Shown in pieces: positions 9,182 through 19,721 of a stretch of 64,000 bases of DNA (position 1 is its first letter; the number at the start of each line of letters is the position of its first letter). The position numbers were made by a program, and so were the translations under genes. Location: positions 2,604,001-2,668,000 of the forward strand of contig NZ_CP094824.1 in assembly GCF_025561425.1 (NCBI RefSeq), written 5' to 3'. Source of the stretch: Mammaliicoccus sciuri (GTDB taxonomy: Bacteria; Bacillota; Bacilli; Staphylococcales; Staphylococcaceae). A model generated the notes under the pieces. The model was given only the letters and a program-made list of their open reading frames with translations. It was not told the origin of the DNA and ran no database searches.

Positions 9182-10053
9182 TAAAGGTCATTAAGGAACT
9201 AAATGAAACATATAATATACGATTAAGTATCTTATTTAAAGTCGCTCAAATAGCTAAATCTGTATACTATTATTGGATAAATAAATTTAGTAAAGCTGAT
9301 AAAGATGAAACATTGATTCAAGTAATAAAAGAAATATGTGAAGAATCAAACCATACCTATGGTTATCGTCGTATTACACAAGCACTAAGAAATAGAGGTC
9401 TTATCGTAAATCATAAAAAAGTACTAAGAATTATGAAAGAACATAATCTAACTTGTACAAAGTTCACACATAGAGGTCGTAAGTATCGTTCCTTTAAAGG
9501 TAAAGTTGGTAAAGTAGCTCAAAATATATTAAATCGTAGATTTAAAACAAGTCTCCCATTTCAAAAAGTCGTAACAGATATTACAGAGTTCAAATTAATG
9601 AATGGTCAGAAATTATATTTATCACCTTTTATGGACTTATATAGTTCAGAGATTATCAGCTTTAAAATCTCAAGTCGTCCTACATTAGATATAGTCATCA
9701 ATCCATTAAAAGAAATGATAAAGCGTCGTCCAAACCTAGATCATCGTTTAACGATTCATTCAGATCAAGGCTGGCATTATCAACATTCACAATACACTAG
9801 ATTATTAAAAGACCATAAAATATTTCAGAGTATGTCTAGAAAAGGTAATTGTCTAGATAATTCAGTTATGGAAAACTTTTTTGGGTTACTTAAACAAGAA
9901 ATGTATTATGGCCAAGAATTTAAAGATTTTCAGGACCTTGAACAAGCTATTCATCGATATATCGATTTTTATAATAACGAAAGAATCAAATCAAAATTAA
10001 AAGGCTTATCTCCCAAAAATTACAGGAGACAAACCTTTGAAATAATATACTAA
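9133..10053 (+). CDS. IS3-family transposase OrfB (rve/DDE), -1 frame
   Basis: This frame takes over from orfA at the A AAA AAG heptamer (9130-9136). It has an HTH_21-like segment 'HTYGYRRITQALRNRG' and an integrase core with D ('VVTDITEFK'), D ('HSDQGWHY') and E ('SVMENFFGLLKQEM'), the DD(35)E triad. An independent start inside the frame would be near 9313. No internal stop or frameshift is seen. Confidence 0.88.
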   Translation, partial: KVTSLDRHLRKQKSEIVKVIKELNETYNIRLSILFKVAQIAKSVYYYWINKFSKADKDETLIQVIKEICEESNHTYGYRRITQALRNRGLIVNHKKVLRIMKEHNLTCTKFTHRGRKYRSFKGKVGKVAQNILNRRFKTSLPFQKVVTDITEFKLMNGQKLYLSPFMDLYSSEIISFKISSRPTLDIVINPLKEMIKRRPNLDHRLTIHSDQGWHYQHSQYTRLLKDHKIFQSMSRKGNCLDNSVMENFFGLLKQEMYYGQEFKDFQDLEQAIHRYIDFYNNERIKSKLKGLSPKNYRRQTFEIIY

Positions 10054-10082
10054 TTAAGGTTTAGATTTTTGGGTTCAGTACA

Positions 10083-10130
10083 GACTTGGATAATCTCTTG
10101 GCTTTATTAGGTCGTTAAGCCACGACTTGG
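10083..10130. repeat. Palindromic repeat array, middle part
   Basis: One unit (GACTTGGATAATCTC, then TGGCTT...AAGCCA, then CGACTTGG) trapped between the IS150-like and IS256-like elements. Confidence 0.85.
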
Positions 10131-11539
10131 AGTCAAGTCCATATGTTTGTGTAATATCTTTAGAATGTAATCAACCTTTGGTTTTTTAATGAATCGAACA
10201 ACTATATTTGTTTTGAAGTTTAAACAGATATAGTTGTTTGATCACTACTTATTTTTTAAAAAATAAGTAGCTTAATTAAGCGATAAATGGTCTGTTAGAC
10301 TTATCAAATCTTTCTTGAATATCCATAAGTACTGCGCCAATTAATCTAAAAGCTGAATCTAGATTAGGGAATGTTTTAACTATTTTTTCTCGTTTTCTGA
10401 GTTGCATATTAATATTTTCAACTGAATTAGTAGTTCTTAGATTTTTATGATGTTGAGCAGTAAATCTATAGAATTGTGAGGCATCTTCGAAGCCTTCATC
10501 CAATATTTTAATAGCTTCCACATACTTAGGATTACTTTCATATTGTGCAATGAATTCATCTTTGAGCTGAACAGCGTGACGATATGTTGGTGCTTGGAAT
10601 ATTGATTTAAGTAACATTCTAGCTTCTTTAGAGTTCTTTTAGGAAATCTCTCTACAATATTTTTAAGAAAATGGAATGTACAACGTTGCCAAGATGAATC
10701 AATAAACTGTGACTTAATAGATTTAATAAGTCCAGAATGCGCATCAGAGATAATAAGTTCAGGTGTTGTTAAACCACGCATTCTTAAGTCTTCAAAAAAC
10801 TCTGACCAAGCTAATTCTGACTCTTGATTAGAAATTTTAAAGCCAATAATGTCGCGTTTTCTATTTTCGTTGATACCCATAGCGATATAAACACCTTTAG
10901 AAACAATTTTATTATTCTCTCTTACCTTAATGTGCATAGCATCAACAAATACATACTTATACTGATGACTAACAATAGGTCTACCAGCCCATTCTTTAAT
11001 TTCAGGATCTAGGTTTTTTATTACGCCTGAAACAGTTGATTTAGACACAGATTTTCCCGTTAGGGATTCCACAATTTTATTAACATTTCTAGTTGAAACA
11101 CCATTAATGTATGCTTCTGTCATCGCTAAAATAAGCGATTGGTCAGAACGCGAATATTGATTAAATACTTCAGTTGTAAATTCACCGTCACGTGTTCTTG
11201 GAACTTTTAATGTCAGATTGCCAATAGGCATCAGGAAATCACGCGCATAATAGCCATTAAGTTGTGCGTTTCTTCCTGAATTCTTTTGTTTATATCCAGC
11301 ATTAACATACTTGTCTCTTTCCATTTCCATGTATGCATTTATGACAGTCATAGCTATTGTTTTCATAGACGCATTCATATCACTTCCAAAAATAGCACTT
11401 GCCAATTCTTCATAATCTAAGTTAACATTTAATTGAGTCATATATAGTCACCTCTACAATTTTTTCTTAGTCGATTACATTGTACCAAAGTGAGCTATAT
11501 GTGGCTCTTTTTTTATTACACAATTATATGGACATATTC
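10131..11539 (-). mobile_element. IS256-family insertion sequence, 1409 bp, transposase broken
   Basis: The imperfect inverted ends are AGTCAAGTCCATAT and, inverted, GAATATGTCCATAT, resembling IS256 termini (GTCC-TAT core). The element is flanked by the 8-bp duplication CGACTTGG (10123-10130 and 11540-11547), the size typical of IS256. Removing it restores an uninterrupted repeat unit. The single transposase gene is frameshifted, so this copy is probably not autonomous. Confidence 0.9.
10276..11441 (-). pseudogene. IS256-family (mutator-type) transposase, single-base frameshift
   Basis: The N-terminal part (10437-11441) has the mutator-type DDE core: 'YKYVFVDAMHIKVRE' and 'PELIISDAHSGL', then 'WQRCTFHFLKNI'. 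After VERFPK the frame runs into 'RTLKKLECYLN', which is out of family. Adding one A to the AAAA run at 10637-10640 would continue as KKNSKEARMLLKSIFQ into the second frame (10276-10617), which holds the C-terminal 'TTNSVENINMQLRKRE'. A one-base deletion is the simplest explanation. Confidence 0.88.
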
Positions 11540-11690
11540 CGACTTGGATAATCTCTTGGCTTTATTAGGTCGTTAAGCCACGACTTGGATAATCTCTTGG
11601 CTTTATTCGGGCATTAAGCACTTAAGCCAAGACTTGGCTCATCTCATGGCTTTATTCGGACTTTAAGCCATGACTTATGGGTTTACTCCG
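11540..11690. repeat. Palindromic repeat array, right part with degenerate units
   Basis: At least three more units (TGGCTT/ATGGCTT ... AAGCCA/AAGCCATG separated by GACTTGG- or GACTTGGCTCATCTC-type linkers). They decay rightward into unrelated sequence. No coding potential. Confidence 0.8.
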
Positions 11691-11771
11691 CCTTTAACTC
11701 ACATCTTCCATCATCTTCCGCATCCAATCTCGCTCATCTTCACATTCCTCCTTTAACTCTATCCATCACCA

Positions 11772-11811
11772 CAAAAAATACCGACAAAATCATTTCTAGA
11801 CTTTGTCGGTA
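11772..11811 (-). terminator. Terminator of lctP-ldh
   Basis: Stem TACCGACAAA ... TTTGTCGGTA; on the minus strand it is followed by TTTTTTGTGG. It lies 44 bp after the ldh stop. Confidence 0.85.
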
Positions 11812-11854
11812 CTACTAAAATCTTCATATATTAAATCTCTGATATATCTTACTA

Positions 11855-12820
<966 letters not shown>

Positions 12821-12831
12821 TCAATTTATAT

Positions 12832-14439
12832 TTATAAAATTATAGTTAAAATAAATGTCCATACACAGATGAATATTAAGAATCCGACACTATATTTCAA
12901 AGTCATTTTAAGCAATTCAGACTCTTTACCAACTTCTCTAACAGCAGCTGTTGCAATTGCGATAGATTGTGGTGAAATTAATTTAGCTGCTACACCACCA
13001 GCAGTATTTGCTGCAACTAACAATGGTCCACTTGTACCTATTTGACTTGCTACTGATGCTTGAATTGGTGCAAACAATGTGTTGTTATTAACGACTGAAC
13101 CAGTCATAAATACACCTATCCACCCTAATACTGGAGATAGTATTGGGAAGATGTTACCAGCTTTTGCAATACCTTGACCCATTGCAGCTGTTAGTCCGCC
13201 ATAAGTTGTGATTTTAGCAATAGCTAAAATAAAGCAGATTGTCAAAATTGGTAACCACAATTCTTTAATTGTTACGCCTAGTAAATTGAACGCATCACTA
13301 AACTTAAAGTGTTTCGAAATTAATATTGTTATCACAACTGAGATTAATATTGCAGTACCAGTTGCACTAAAGATGTCGATTTTTAATGTAATCAGTTTAT
13401 TAGTAATTTCATTAAATGTACCTGGAATGCTTATATTCCATACTAATGAAGAAAGTAATCCACCTTCAGCAAATAAAGCTTTGAAAAATGGTGCACTCCA
13501 TATCATGACGAAAATTGTTAAAATATAGAATGGACTCCATGCATACATAATGGATTTAACAGTATGTTTCTTTGTTTCCAATACTTCTTGATCTGAAATT
13601 CTGAAAATATTTTTTGGTTGATAATATTTTGAGAAAATTGCTAATGCAACCATAGATAATAATGGTGGAATAATATCAGCCAATTCTGGACCTTGGAAAT
13701 ACGTAATCAATATTTGTAAGCCAGTATATGTTGTACTTACAACAAGAATTATCGGTAAAATTTCTTTCACACCTTTAAATCCATCCAATATCATGACAAG
13801 TAAAAACGGAATAAAGAAATTCAAGATTGGAAGTGTAAGAGTTGAAATCTGTGATACTTCAAGTGCTGAAATATTACCGTGAATACCTAAACTATCTATA
13901 ATACCAACTGGAATACCAATCGCACCAAAAGCGCCCGCTGCTCCGTTAGCAATTAAACAAAGCATTGCTGCCTGTAAAGGTTTAAAACCAATTTGAATTA
14001 ACAATACACTACATATTGCGATTGGAACACCAAACCCAGCTGCACCTTCTAAAAATGCATTAAAACTAAAACCTATTAATAATAATTGGATACGTTGGTC
14101 TTGAGAAATACCTGAGATACTATCTTGAATGATACTAAATTGTCCTGTACCAATTGAAACTTTGTATAGCCATACTGCCATTACGACGATATAGCCTATT
14201 GGAAGAATACCTTGAAAGAACCCTTCTGTTATAGCACCAATCGCTATAGTATGTGGCAATTCGAAGATAAATGACGCAATGACTAAAGTTACAATAAGTG
14301 TTGTAATAGAAGCATAAATACCTTTCATTTTAAAAACTGTTAAACATAATAGAAATAATATAATCGGTATACTAGCAACAATTGCTGATAGTGTAACGTT
14401 GTCTAATGGATTTATATTATTTAGTAGCACAATGAACAA
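12832..14439 (-). CDS. lctP: L-lactate permease
   Basis: 535 residues with about 12-14 membrane segments and the LctP-family stretches 'GFSFNAFLEGAAGFGVPIAI' (near 105-125) and 'FMTGSVVNNNTLFAPIQ'. It moves lactate with protons across the membrane. First gene of lctP-ldh, preceded by a Rex-type operator 44 bp upstream of the start. Confidence 0.93.
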   Translation of the reverse strand: MFIVLLNNINPLDNVTLSAIVASIPIILFLLCLTVFKMKGIYASITTLIVTLVIASFIFELPHTIAIGAITEGFFQGILPIGYIVVMAVWLYKVSIGTGQFSIIQDSISGISQDQRIQLLLIGFSFNAFLEGAAGFGVPIAICSVLLIQIGFKPLQAAMLCLIANGAAGAFGAIGIPVGIIDSLGIHGNISALEVSQISTLTLPILNFFIPFLLVMILDGFKGVKEILPIILVVSTTYTGLQILITYFQGPELADIIPPLLSMVALAIFSKYYQPKNIFRISDQEVLETKKHTVKSIMYAWSPFYILTIFVMIWSAPFFKALFAEGGLLSSLVWNISIPGTFNEITNKLITLKIDIFSATGTAILISVVITILISKHFKFSDAFNLLGVTIKELWLPILTICFILAIAKITTYGGLTAAMGQGIAKAGNIFPILSPVLGWIGVFMTGSVVNNNTLFAPIQASVASQIGTSGPLLVAANTAGGVAAKLISPQSIAIATAAVREVGKESELLKMTLKYSVGFLIFICVWTFILTIIL

Positions 14440-14482
14440 CTTCTTTCTTATTTTTATTTTTCAAGATGCGCATCTTTAACGT

Positions 14483-14500
14483 TTGTGATGTTTTTCACAA
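14483..14500 (-). promoter_or_regulatory. Rex (redox) operator of lctP-ldh
   Basis: TTGTGATGTTTTTCACAA has both half sites of the Rex consensus (TTGTGA-N6-TCACAA) perfect. Known staphylococcal Rex targets include fermentation genes such as ldh and lctP, which fits. Confidence 0.85.
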
Positions 14501-14671
14501 TTTAAATATAGCACCTCAATTCCCTGAGGTCAATAGGTTTCAAGCATATTTTGCGAAAAAAATTCACGAATTATTTTTGACTCGTTTTTTGATATTTATT
14601 GAATCCTTTGCCCCATCTAAATGGTTGCGTTTTCATTATTTCTCATAATTTTTAAATTTTTTTACAATAAA

Positions 14672-14707
14672 AAACAAGATCCTGAAATATTTTTCTAGGA
14701 TCTTGTT
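14672..14707. terminator. Terminator of abcA
   Basis: AACAAGATCCT ... AGGATCTTGTT stem with an AT-rich loop and T/A-rich flanks on both sides. It lies just after the abcA stop at 14723. Confidence 0.85.
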
Positions 14708-14722
14708 CAATTCACTTCTATA

Positions 14723-16444
14723 TTATTCAGTTAAACTTTGTGTATTTACAAAATGTCTATACTTTTCATGAGATGCTAATAATTCTTGGTGAGTACCTAC
14801 GCCTGTGATTTCACCTTTATCTAAAAATACAATTTGATTTGCTTTTTTAATCGTAGCAAGTCTATGAGCAATCACAATAGTTGTACGATCTTTCATTAAT
14901 TCATTCAACGCTTGTTGAATGAAGAACTCACTTTCACTATCTAAATTAGCTGTCGCTTCATCTAGTAGTAGAATATCTGGATTCTTAATGAAACTTCGTG
15001 CGATATCTATACGTTGTCTTTGCCCACCAGATAATTTGGTACCTCTTTCACCAATTTCTGTATCAAACCCTTGTGGAAATGCCATTATAAAATCATAACA
15101 ACGTGCCATCTTCGTATAATGTACGAGTGTTTCTTCATCTACTTCTGAATAAACACCATATGTTAAATTATCTCGAATCGTCCCTGACATCATCGCATTA
15201 GATTGCATAACATATCCAATTTTCTGTCGCCAATATTTTAAAGATATATCATCTATTGGTTGGTTTCCATATAATATTTGGCCATGATCGATTGGATAAA
15301 GTCTTTCTATTAAACTAAACAGTGTGCTTTTTCCTGAACCTGAAGGCCCAACAAATGCCGTCACTTCTCCAGAACGGATGGATAAAGATAAATCTTTAAT
15401 GACCGGATTATCTTCGTATCCAAATGAAACATTTTCAAATGTAATATCTTGATGATTCGTAATCGGTTGATTATGATCATCGCCTCTTTTTTCCGCTTCT
15501 TCTTGATAAATCTCATAAATACGTTCACTTGCGCCGACTGCTTTCTTATAATCCGTTAAAAACATAGAAAAATTCAAAATTGGCGCAGATAATTGTACAA
15601 CATAGAATATCATTGCAACTAATGTCCCTGCAGTAATCGCACCACTCGAAACTCTAATACCACCAAACCCAAGTATGACAGCTACTGTTAACGTCATAAT
15701 AACGCCTGAAAGTGGAGAAATGATTGCTCTAATTTTAGCTTCCTTTAATCCAAGATCATATATACCTAATAAAGTACCTTTTGTTTTTTCGAGTTCTTTT
15801 TCTTCTGACGTTGTCACTTTTACTAATTTCATTTCAGTCAATACTCTTCCTAATATACCGCTGAACCTAGAAATCTCAGTTTGTGTGTCTTTTGAGATTT
15901 TACCCATTTTTCGTCCTAAAGGTACCATTATCCCGATAAATATAGGTAAGATAAGGAATGTCATGAGCGTCATTTGCCAATCTAAAATAAATAACATCAC
16001 AATCGAACCAATAAGTGTTAACAATGATGGCAATACATTTGGTGCTTTTTCAGAGATAAATAAATTAATCACATTTGTATCATCTGTAATTCTACTCATC
16101 AATTGTCCACTTTCGTTTTTATCAAAGAAACTCATTTTTAAATTGATTAAATGCTTCCATAGTTTTTCTCTAATTGAATAAATTGTTTTTTCACCAATCT
16201 TGCTTAGTAAATATGTCCCGATACCGCTCAAGACCGCATTTACTAAAAATACACCTATAAATAGCCAAACCATTCTTAAATCTAAACTTTCTGCATTAAA
16301 TGTATCTACTAACTTTCCAGTAAATAATGGTACGAGCAAACCACTAAGACTACCTAAAATTGAAAGTGTCATAGCCGTAAACACTAATTTTTTAGGCCAG
16401 TCTACCTTTTTTAGTAAATAAAGCAGAGGATTTTGTTTTGTCAT
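14723..16444 (-). CDS. abcA: ABC exporter AbcA (half-transporter, MDR type)
   Basis: 573 residues from ATG 16444 (SD GAAGAGG). The frame is open to 16507 but that extension lacks an SD. An N-terminal six-helix export domain (about 15-310) is followed by an ATPase domain with Walker A GPSGSGKST, signature LSGGQRQR, Walker B ILLLDEAT and the H-loop IVIAHRLAT. It works as a homodimer. In S. aureus AbcA exports phenol-soluble modulins and contributes to beta-lactam tolerance, and is transcribed divergently from pbp4 exactly as here. Confidence 0.9.
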   Translation of the reverse strand: MTKQNPLLYLLKKVDWPKKLVFTAMTLSILGSLSGLLVPLFTGKLVDTFNAESLDLRMVWLFIGVFLVNAVLSGIGTYLLSKIGEKTIYSIREKLWKHLINLKMSFFDKNESGQLMSRITDDTNVINLFISEKAPNVLPSLLTLIGSIVMLFILDWQMTLMTFLILPIFIGIMVPLGRKMGKISKDTQTEISRFSGILGRVLTEMKLVKVTTSEEKELEKTKGTLLGIYDLGLKEAKIRAIISPLSGVIMTLTVAVILGFGGIRVSSGAITAGTLVAMIFYVVQLSAPILNFSMFLTDYKKAVGASERIYEIYQEEAEKRGDDHNQPITNHQDITFENVSFGYEDNPVIKDLSLSIRSGEVTAFVGPSGSGKSTLFSLIERLYPIDHGQILYGNQPIDDISLKYWRQKIGYVMQSNAMMSGTIRDNLTYGVYSEVDEETLVHYTKMARCYDFIMAFPQGFDTEIGERGTKLSGGQRQRIDIARSFIKNPDILLLDEATANLDSESEFFIQQALNELMKDRTTIVIAHRLATIKKANQIVFLDKGEITGVGTHQELLASHEKYRHFVNTQSLTE

Positions 16445-16629
16445 TTTAATAACCTCTTCACTAAAATTAATGATATAGTTATATTTTACAGCATTGAGAT
16501 TATACATACCAAATTTAAAATATGTTCACAAAAAATTAACGTTCATTTGTTATCTTATTGTAGGGTAATTAATTAATATATGTTAGAATGATATAGTTAA
16601 TTTTAAAAATAAATAAAGAGGTCTTATTC

Positions 16630-17997
16630 ATGAAAAAAAGTCTATTATTATTTTTTGCATTACTTTTATTGAGCATACCAGTAACTCAATGTGCTTATGC
16701 AGCGGATAATCCGAAATCACCAATACAAGTAGCCAATGAAGATGGACACTCACTCGGTGAAATCTATGAACCTGAAGGCGCTATTAACTATAGTTCTGAT
16801 ACTGGTCAAATTTTGTATGAATATAAAATAGATGCTAAATGGTATCCAGCTAGTATGTCTAAATTAATGACATTATATTTAACTGAAAAAGCAATCAATA
16901 GTGGCAAACTTGATAAAAATGCTAAAGTTAAAATGACAAACGAAGAATATCGTTTATCTACATTACCAGAATTAAGTAATACAAAATTGTATCCAGGAGA
17001 TGTTTATACAATTTCTGAACTCATGCAAATTACCGTTTCTAATTCTTCAAATGCAGGTGCGATGATTTTAGGAAGAGAAACGATGAAAGCTGAGAACTTA
17101 GCTTCTGCTAAAAAGATAGATAAAAAAGATAAAGACTCCAATAAAAATACAGCATCTAAACAACAAAAAAAGGATTTAGATTCTGACTTTGTTGACTACA
17201 TGAATGAAACAGCTAAGAAATTGGGTATGGAACATACGAAATTCTACAATTCTAATGGTGCATCTAATAATTTATTACTAGAATATAAAGCTAAACGTTA
17301 CCAATCAGATGAAGATAACTATACAACAGCTAGAGATTTTGCCATTTTAACGCAACATCTTGTAAAACAGTATCCTGACATTTTGGAATACACTAAAAAA
17401 GTTGCCCCTACTGTTCACTACGTTACATATTATACGTATAATCATTCACTTGAAGGTGCTGATATGTCACTTAAAGGTACTGATGGTCTAAAAACAGGTT
17501 CTAGTGACACTGCCGACTATAACCACAGTCTTTCTACTAAAAGAGATGGATTAAGAATTAACCAAGTTCTTTTAGGTGCAGGAGATTACAACAGTGTTGG
17601 TGGAGAGAAAGAACGTAATATGATGGGTAATAGCTTGATGGAAAAATCATTCAAAGAATATGAATGGAAAAAAGTATTATCTAAAGGTACTCAAAAAATT
17701 AATGGCAAAAAATACTACGTTACAGAGGACTTATATGATGTCGTTCGTAAAGGCGTAGATTATAAAGTCGTACTTAAAGATGGACGTGCAAGCATTGATT
17801 ATAACCGTTCTTATATCAATGATAGCTATGGTCCACCGTCTGTAAAAGTAGAAACGCCAAGTAAACATAAATTTAACGAAACAAAGAAAAAAGTAACAAG
17901 TACTGATAATAGACCTATTATTATGACAGCGTCAATCTTACTTATTGCTGGAATCATTCTTTTATTAACTTGGTTAATCAAACGTAAGAAAAAATAA
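16630..17997 (+). CDS. pbp4: Penicillin-binding protein 4 (D-alanyl-D-alanine carboxypeptidase/transpeptidase)
   Basis: 455 residues. Signal peptide 1-24 (AYA cleavage), active-site SMSK (Ser75-Lys78), SSN (139-141), KTGS (288-291), and a C-terminal membrane helix followed by RKKK. It trims and cross-links peptidoglycan. About 24 residues longer than the S. aureus protein, accounted for by a Lys/Asp-rich insertion at residues ~155-182, right after the SxN region. The divergent promoter region with abcA (185 bp) is the likely shared control point, as in S. aureus. Confidence 0.92.
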   Translation: MKKSLLLFFALLLLSIPVTQCAYAADNPKSPIQVANEDGHSLGEIYEPEGAINYSSDTGQILYEYKIDAKWYPASMSKLMTLYLTEKAINSGKLDKNAKVKMTNEEYRLSTLPELSNTKLYPGDVYTISELMQITVSNSSNAGAMILGRETMKAENLASAKKIDKKDKDSNKNTASKQQKKDLDSDFVDYMNETAKKLGMEHTKFYNSNGASNNLLLEYKAKRYQSDEDNYTTARDFAILTQHLVKQYPDILEYTKKVAPTVHYVTYYTYNHSLEGADMSLKGTDGLKTGSSDTADYNHSLSTKRDGLRINQVLLGAGDYNSVGGEKERNMMGNSLMEKSFKEYEWKKVLSKGTQKINGKKYYVTEDLYDVVRKGVDYKVVLKDGRASIDYNRSYINDSYGPPSVKVETPSKHKFNETKKKVTSTDNRPIIMTASILLIAGIILLLTWLIKRKKK

Positions 17998-18024
17998 TAA
18001 CGGATATTAAGTCTTAAGTCCGAC

Positions 18025-18087
18025 AACAAAAACGTCACTTTAGTGTAGAATAGTCTTAAACTATTCAATACGAGGTGACGTTTTTTT
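18025..18087 (+). terminator. Terminator of pbp4 containing the SD of the next gene
   Basis: AACGTCAC ... GTGACGTT forms the outer stem and GAATAGT-cttaa-ACTATTC an inner hairpin, followed by TTTTTTT. The 3' arm (GAGGTGACG, 18072-18080) is also the SD for the gene starting at 18086. Transcripts reading through from pbp4 would hide that SD. Confidence 0.75.
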
Positions 18088-18835
18088 GATTCAATTTTTA
18101 CCGAATTTTCTATCAGAACCAATTAATTTATCCTTAACAATGATAACGATCATCGCGCTTATATATGTATTTGTTCATCATAGAAGACAACAACCTGTTT
18201 TAAGTTTAATAGATATCATTTTAGGATATTTTCCAATACTCATCCATGAGATGGGTCATGTTATAGCAAATAAACTATCAGGTGGTAAACCTAAAGACCT
18301 CGTAGTTGTTTGGCGTCGTAAAGAGCGCATGGAAACCGGTAGACAAGGTTACGCCGTTACTGGTTCCAAATCACGATTAAATCAATTTATAACGACTTTA
18401 TTCGGTTATATCATGCCGCCGATTATGTTGATTTTAGGTGTATGGCTTAAACATCACACATTTGGACCAATTTTCTTAATCATTCTTCTGATCATGTTTT
18501 TATTCTATGTCATATTAACATCTAAGAAATTTATCCCAAGTATCATTCTCGTCATTATTGCAGTCGCTTTATATGAAGTACTATCTGCACCGAATATACA
18601 TGACTTCGGACAAATTATTACGTATATTTATCACATCAGTTTAGGAACATTATTAGGTGAAGTCGCACAATCGAGTATTACAATATTCCTATTAACATTC
18701 TCACGTTCAAGACAAGAATGGGATGGTAGTCAGTTAAGACAACTCACTAAAATTCCAACTATTTTCTTTAGTGTTATATGGATAGCGATTAATGTATATG
18801 CCGTTATGTATACTTTTAATATTTTATGGCCATAG
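18086..18835 (+). CDS. M50-family membrane metallopeptidase
   Basis: 249 residues starting with TTG (SD GAGGTG, 8 nt). Contains the zinc-protease motif HEMGH at about residues 53-57 between membrane segments, plus four to five further hydrophobic stretches. M50B-like proteins cleave substrates within or near the membrane; the substrate is unknown. The start codon lies inside the T run of the pbp4 terminator. Confidence 0.75.
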   Translation: MIQFLPNFLSEPINLSLTMITIIALIYVFVHHRRQQPVLSLIDIILGYFPILIHEMGHVIANKLSGGKPKDLVVVWRRKERMETGRQGYAVTGSKSRLNQFITTLFGYIMPPIMLILGVWLKHHTFGPIFLIILLIMFLFYVILTSKKFIPSIILVIIAVALYEVLSAPNIHDFGQIITYIYHISLGTLLGEVAQSSITIFLLTFSRSRQEWDGSQLRQLTKIPTIFFSVIWIAINVYAVMYTFNILWP

Positions 18836-18856
18836 ATATTGGTACTTTTAATATGG

Positions 18857-18961
18857 AGTCTTCGTATAGTATAATTCGACTTTATACTTTACTGCGCGAT
18901 ATCTCGCAGTCTTCGTACGTTATACCCTGATTTTGTACCTTAGTGCACGATATCTCATAGT
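18857..18961. repeat. 51-bp tandem repeat array, left part
   Basis: Two units beginning AGTCTTCGTA and ending CGATATCTC, starting at 18857 and 18908 (51-bp period). A third starts at 18959 and is broken by an IS, resuming at 20612 (AGTCTTCGTGCG). The internal sequence is moderately diverged. Confidence 0.75.
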
Positions 18962-19019
18962 GTATTATTCCCTATAGAATAGACATTAAAAAAACTAAAA
19001 CTCTATAGGGGGTATTTTT

Positions 19020-19721
19020 ATGTATAAAACTAGACTACCTGTTAAACTGTATCAGGAAATCTTCGATTTGCATGAAAAGGGTTATTCCTTTCAAAATATA
19101 ATTGATAAGTTAAATTTAGATATTAGTGATAGTGTGATTCGATTTAAATATAAAGTGTATAAGCAACATGGTATAACAGCACTTATAAATAAGAATCGAA
19201 ATAAAATCTATACACGCGAATTTAAAGAAAAAGTTGTTAAAGAATATCTAGAGACTAATAAGACGTATTCAGATCTAGCAGCCTATTACAATATTTCACA
19301 TCATGCTACTTTAAAAAATTGGGTGGTAAAGTATACTGAAGGAAAGGAAAATAAATCTTATTTTCCATATCTGGAGGTAGACACTATGAATACTAGAAAA
19401 ACAACATTTGAAGAGAGAATTGAAATAGCTAAATATTGTATTGAAAATAATAGAGACTTTAATAAGACAGCTGAAAAGTACCAAGTTAACTATTCACAAG
19501 TCTATAATTGGGTAAAAAAGTATGAAAAACATGGTGATATTGGTTTAGTAGATGGTAGAGGTAAAGGAAAACCAGTTGAAGCTTTAACTAGAGAAGAAGA
19601 ACTTGAATTAAAAATAAAAGCACTTGAACAAAGAAATAAATTTCTCCAAATGGAGAATGAGGTATTAAAAAAGCAGGAAGAAATAGAGAGGCAGTTGATG
19701 AATCGAAAATCAAGCAAATAG
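19020..19721 (+). CDS. IS3-family transposase OrfA
   Basis: 233 residues, ATG with SD GGGGG ten bases upstream. It has two or three helix-turn-helix segments ('SFQNIIDKLNLDISDSVIRFKYK', 'TYSDLAAYYNISHHATLKNWV', 'DFNKTAEKYQVNYSQVYNWV') and a C-terminal coiled coil. It is longer than most OrfA proteins because of the duplicated HTH units. It supplies the DNA-binding part of the frameshift-made OrfAB. Confidence 0.87.
   Translation: MYKTRLPVKLYQEIFDLHEKGYSFQNIIDKLNLDISDSVIRFKYKVYKQHGITALINKNRNKIYTREFKEKVVKEYLETNKTYSDLAAYYNISHHATLKNWVVKYTEGKENKSYFPYLEVDTMNTRKTTFEERIEIAKYCIENNRDFNKTAEKYQVNYSQVYNWVKKYEKHGDIGLVDGRGKGKPVEALTREEELELKIKALEQRNKFLQMENEVLKKQEEIERQLMNRKSSK

Larger units (their letters stand above)
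8590..10082 (+). mobile_element. IS3-family insertion sequence (IS150-like), 1493 bp
   Basis: Ends TGATGTGAACCCAAA and, inverted, TGTACTGAACCCAAA. The element is flanked by the 3-bp duplication GAC (8587-8589 and 10083-10085). Removing element and one GAC restores the repeat unit around CCACGACTTGG exactly. It carries orfA and orfB joined by an A AAA AAG slippery site. Both frames look intact, so the copy may be active. Confidence 0.92.

Noticed and set aside
10276-11441. Programmed frameshift in the IS256-like transposase
   Set aside because: IS256 transposases are encoded in one frame. The break fits loss of one A in an A run, and no slippery heptamer with a stimulatory structure is evident.
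8520-11690. Array of ~40-bp repeats taken for CRISPR
   Set aside because: Units are near-contiguous palindromes without unique spacers of constant length, and there are no cas genes nearby.
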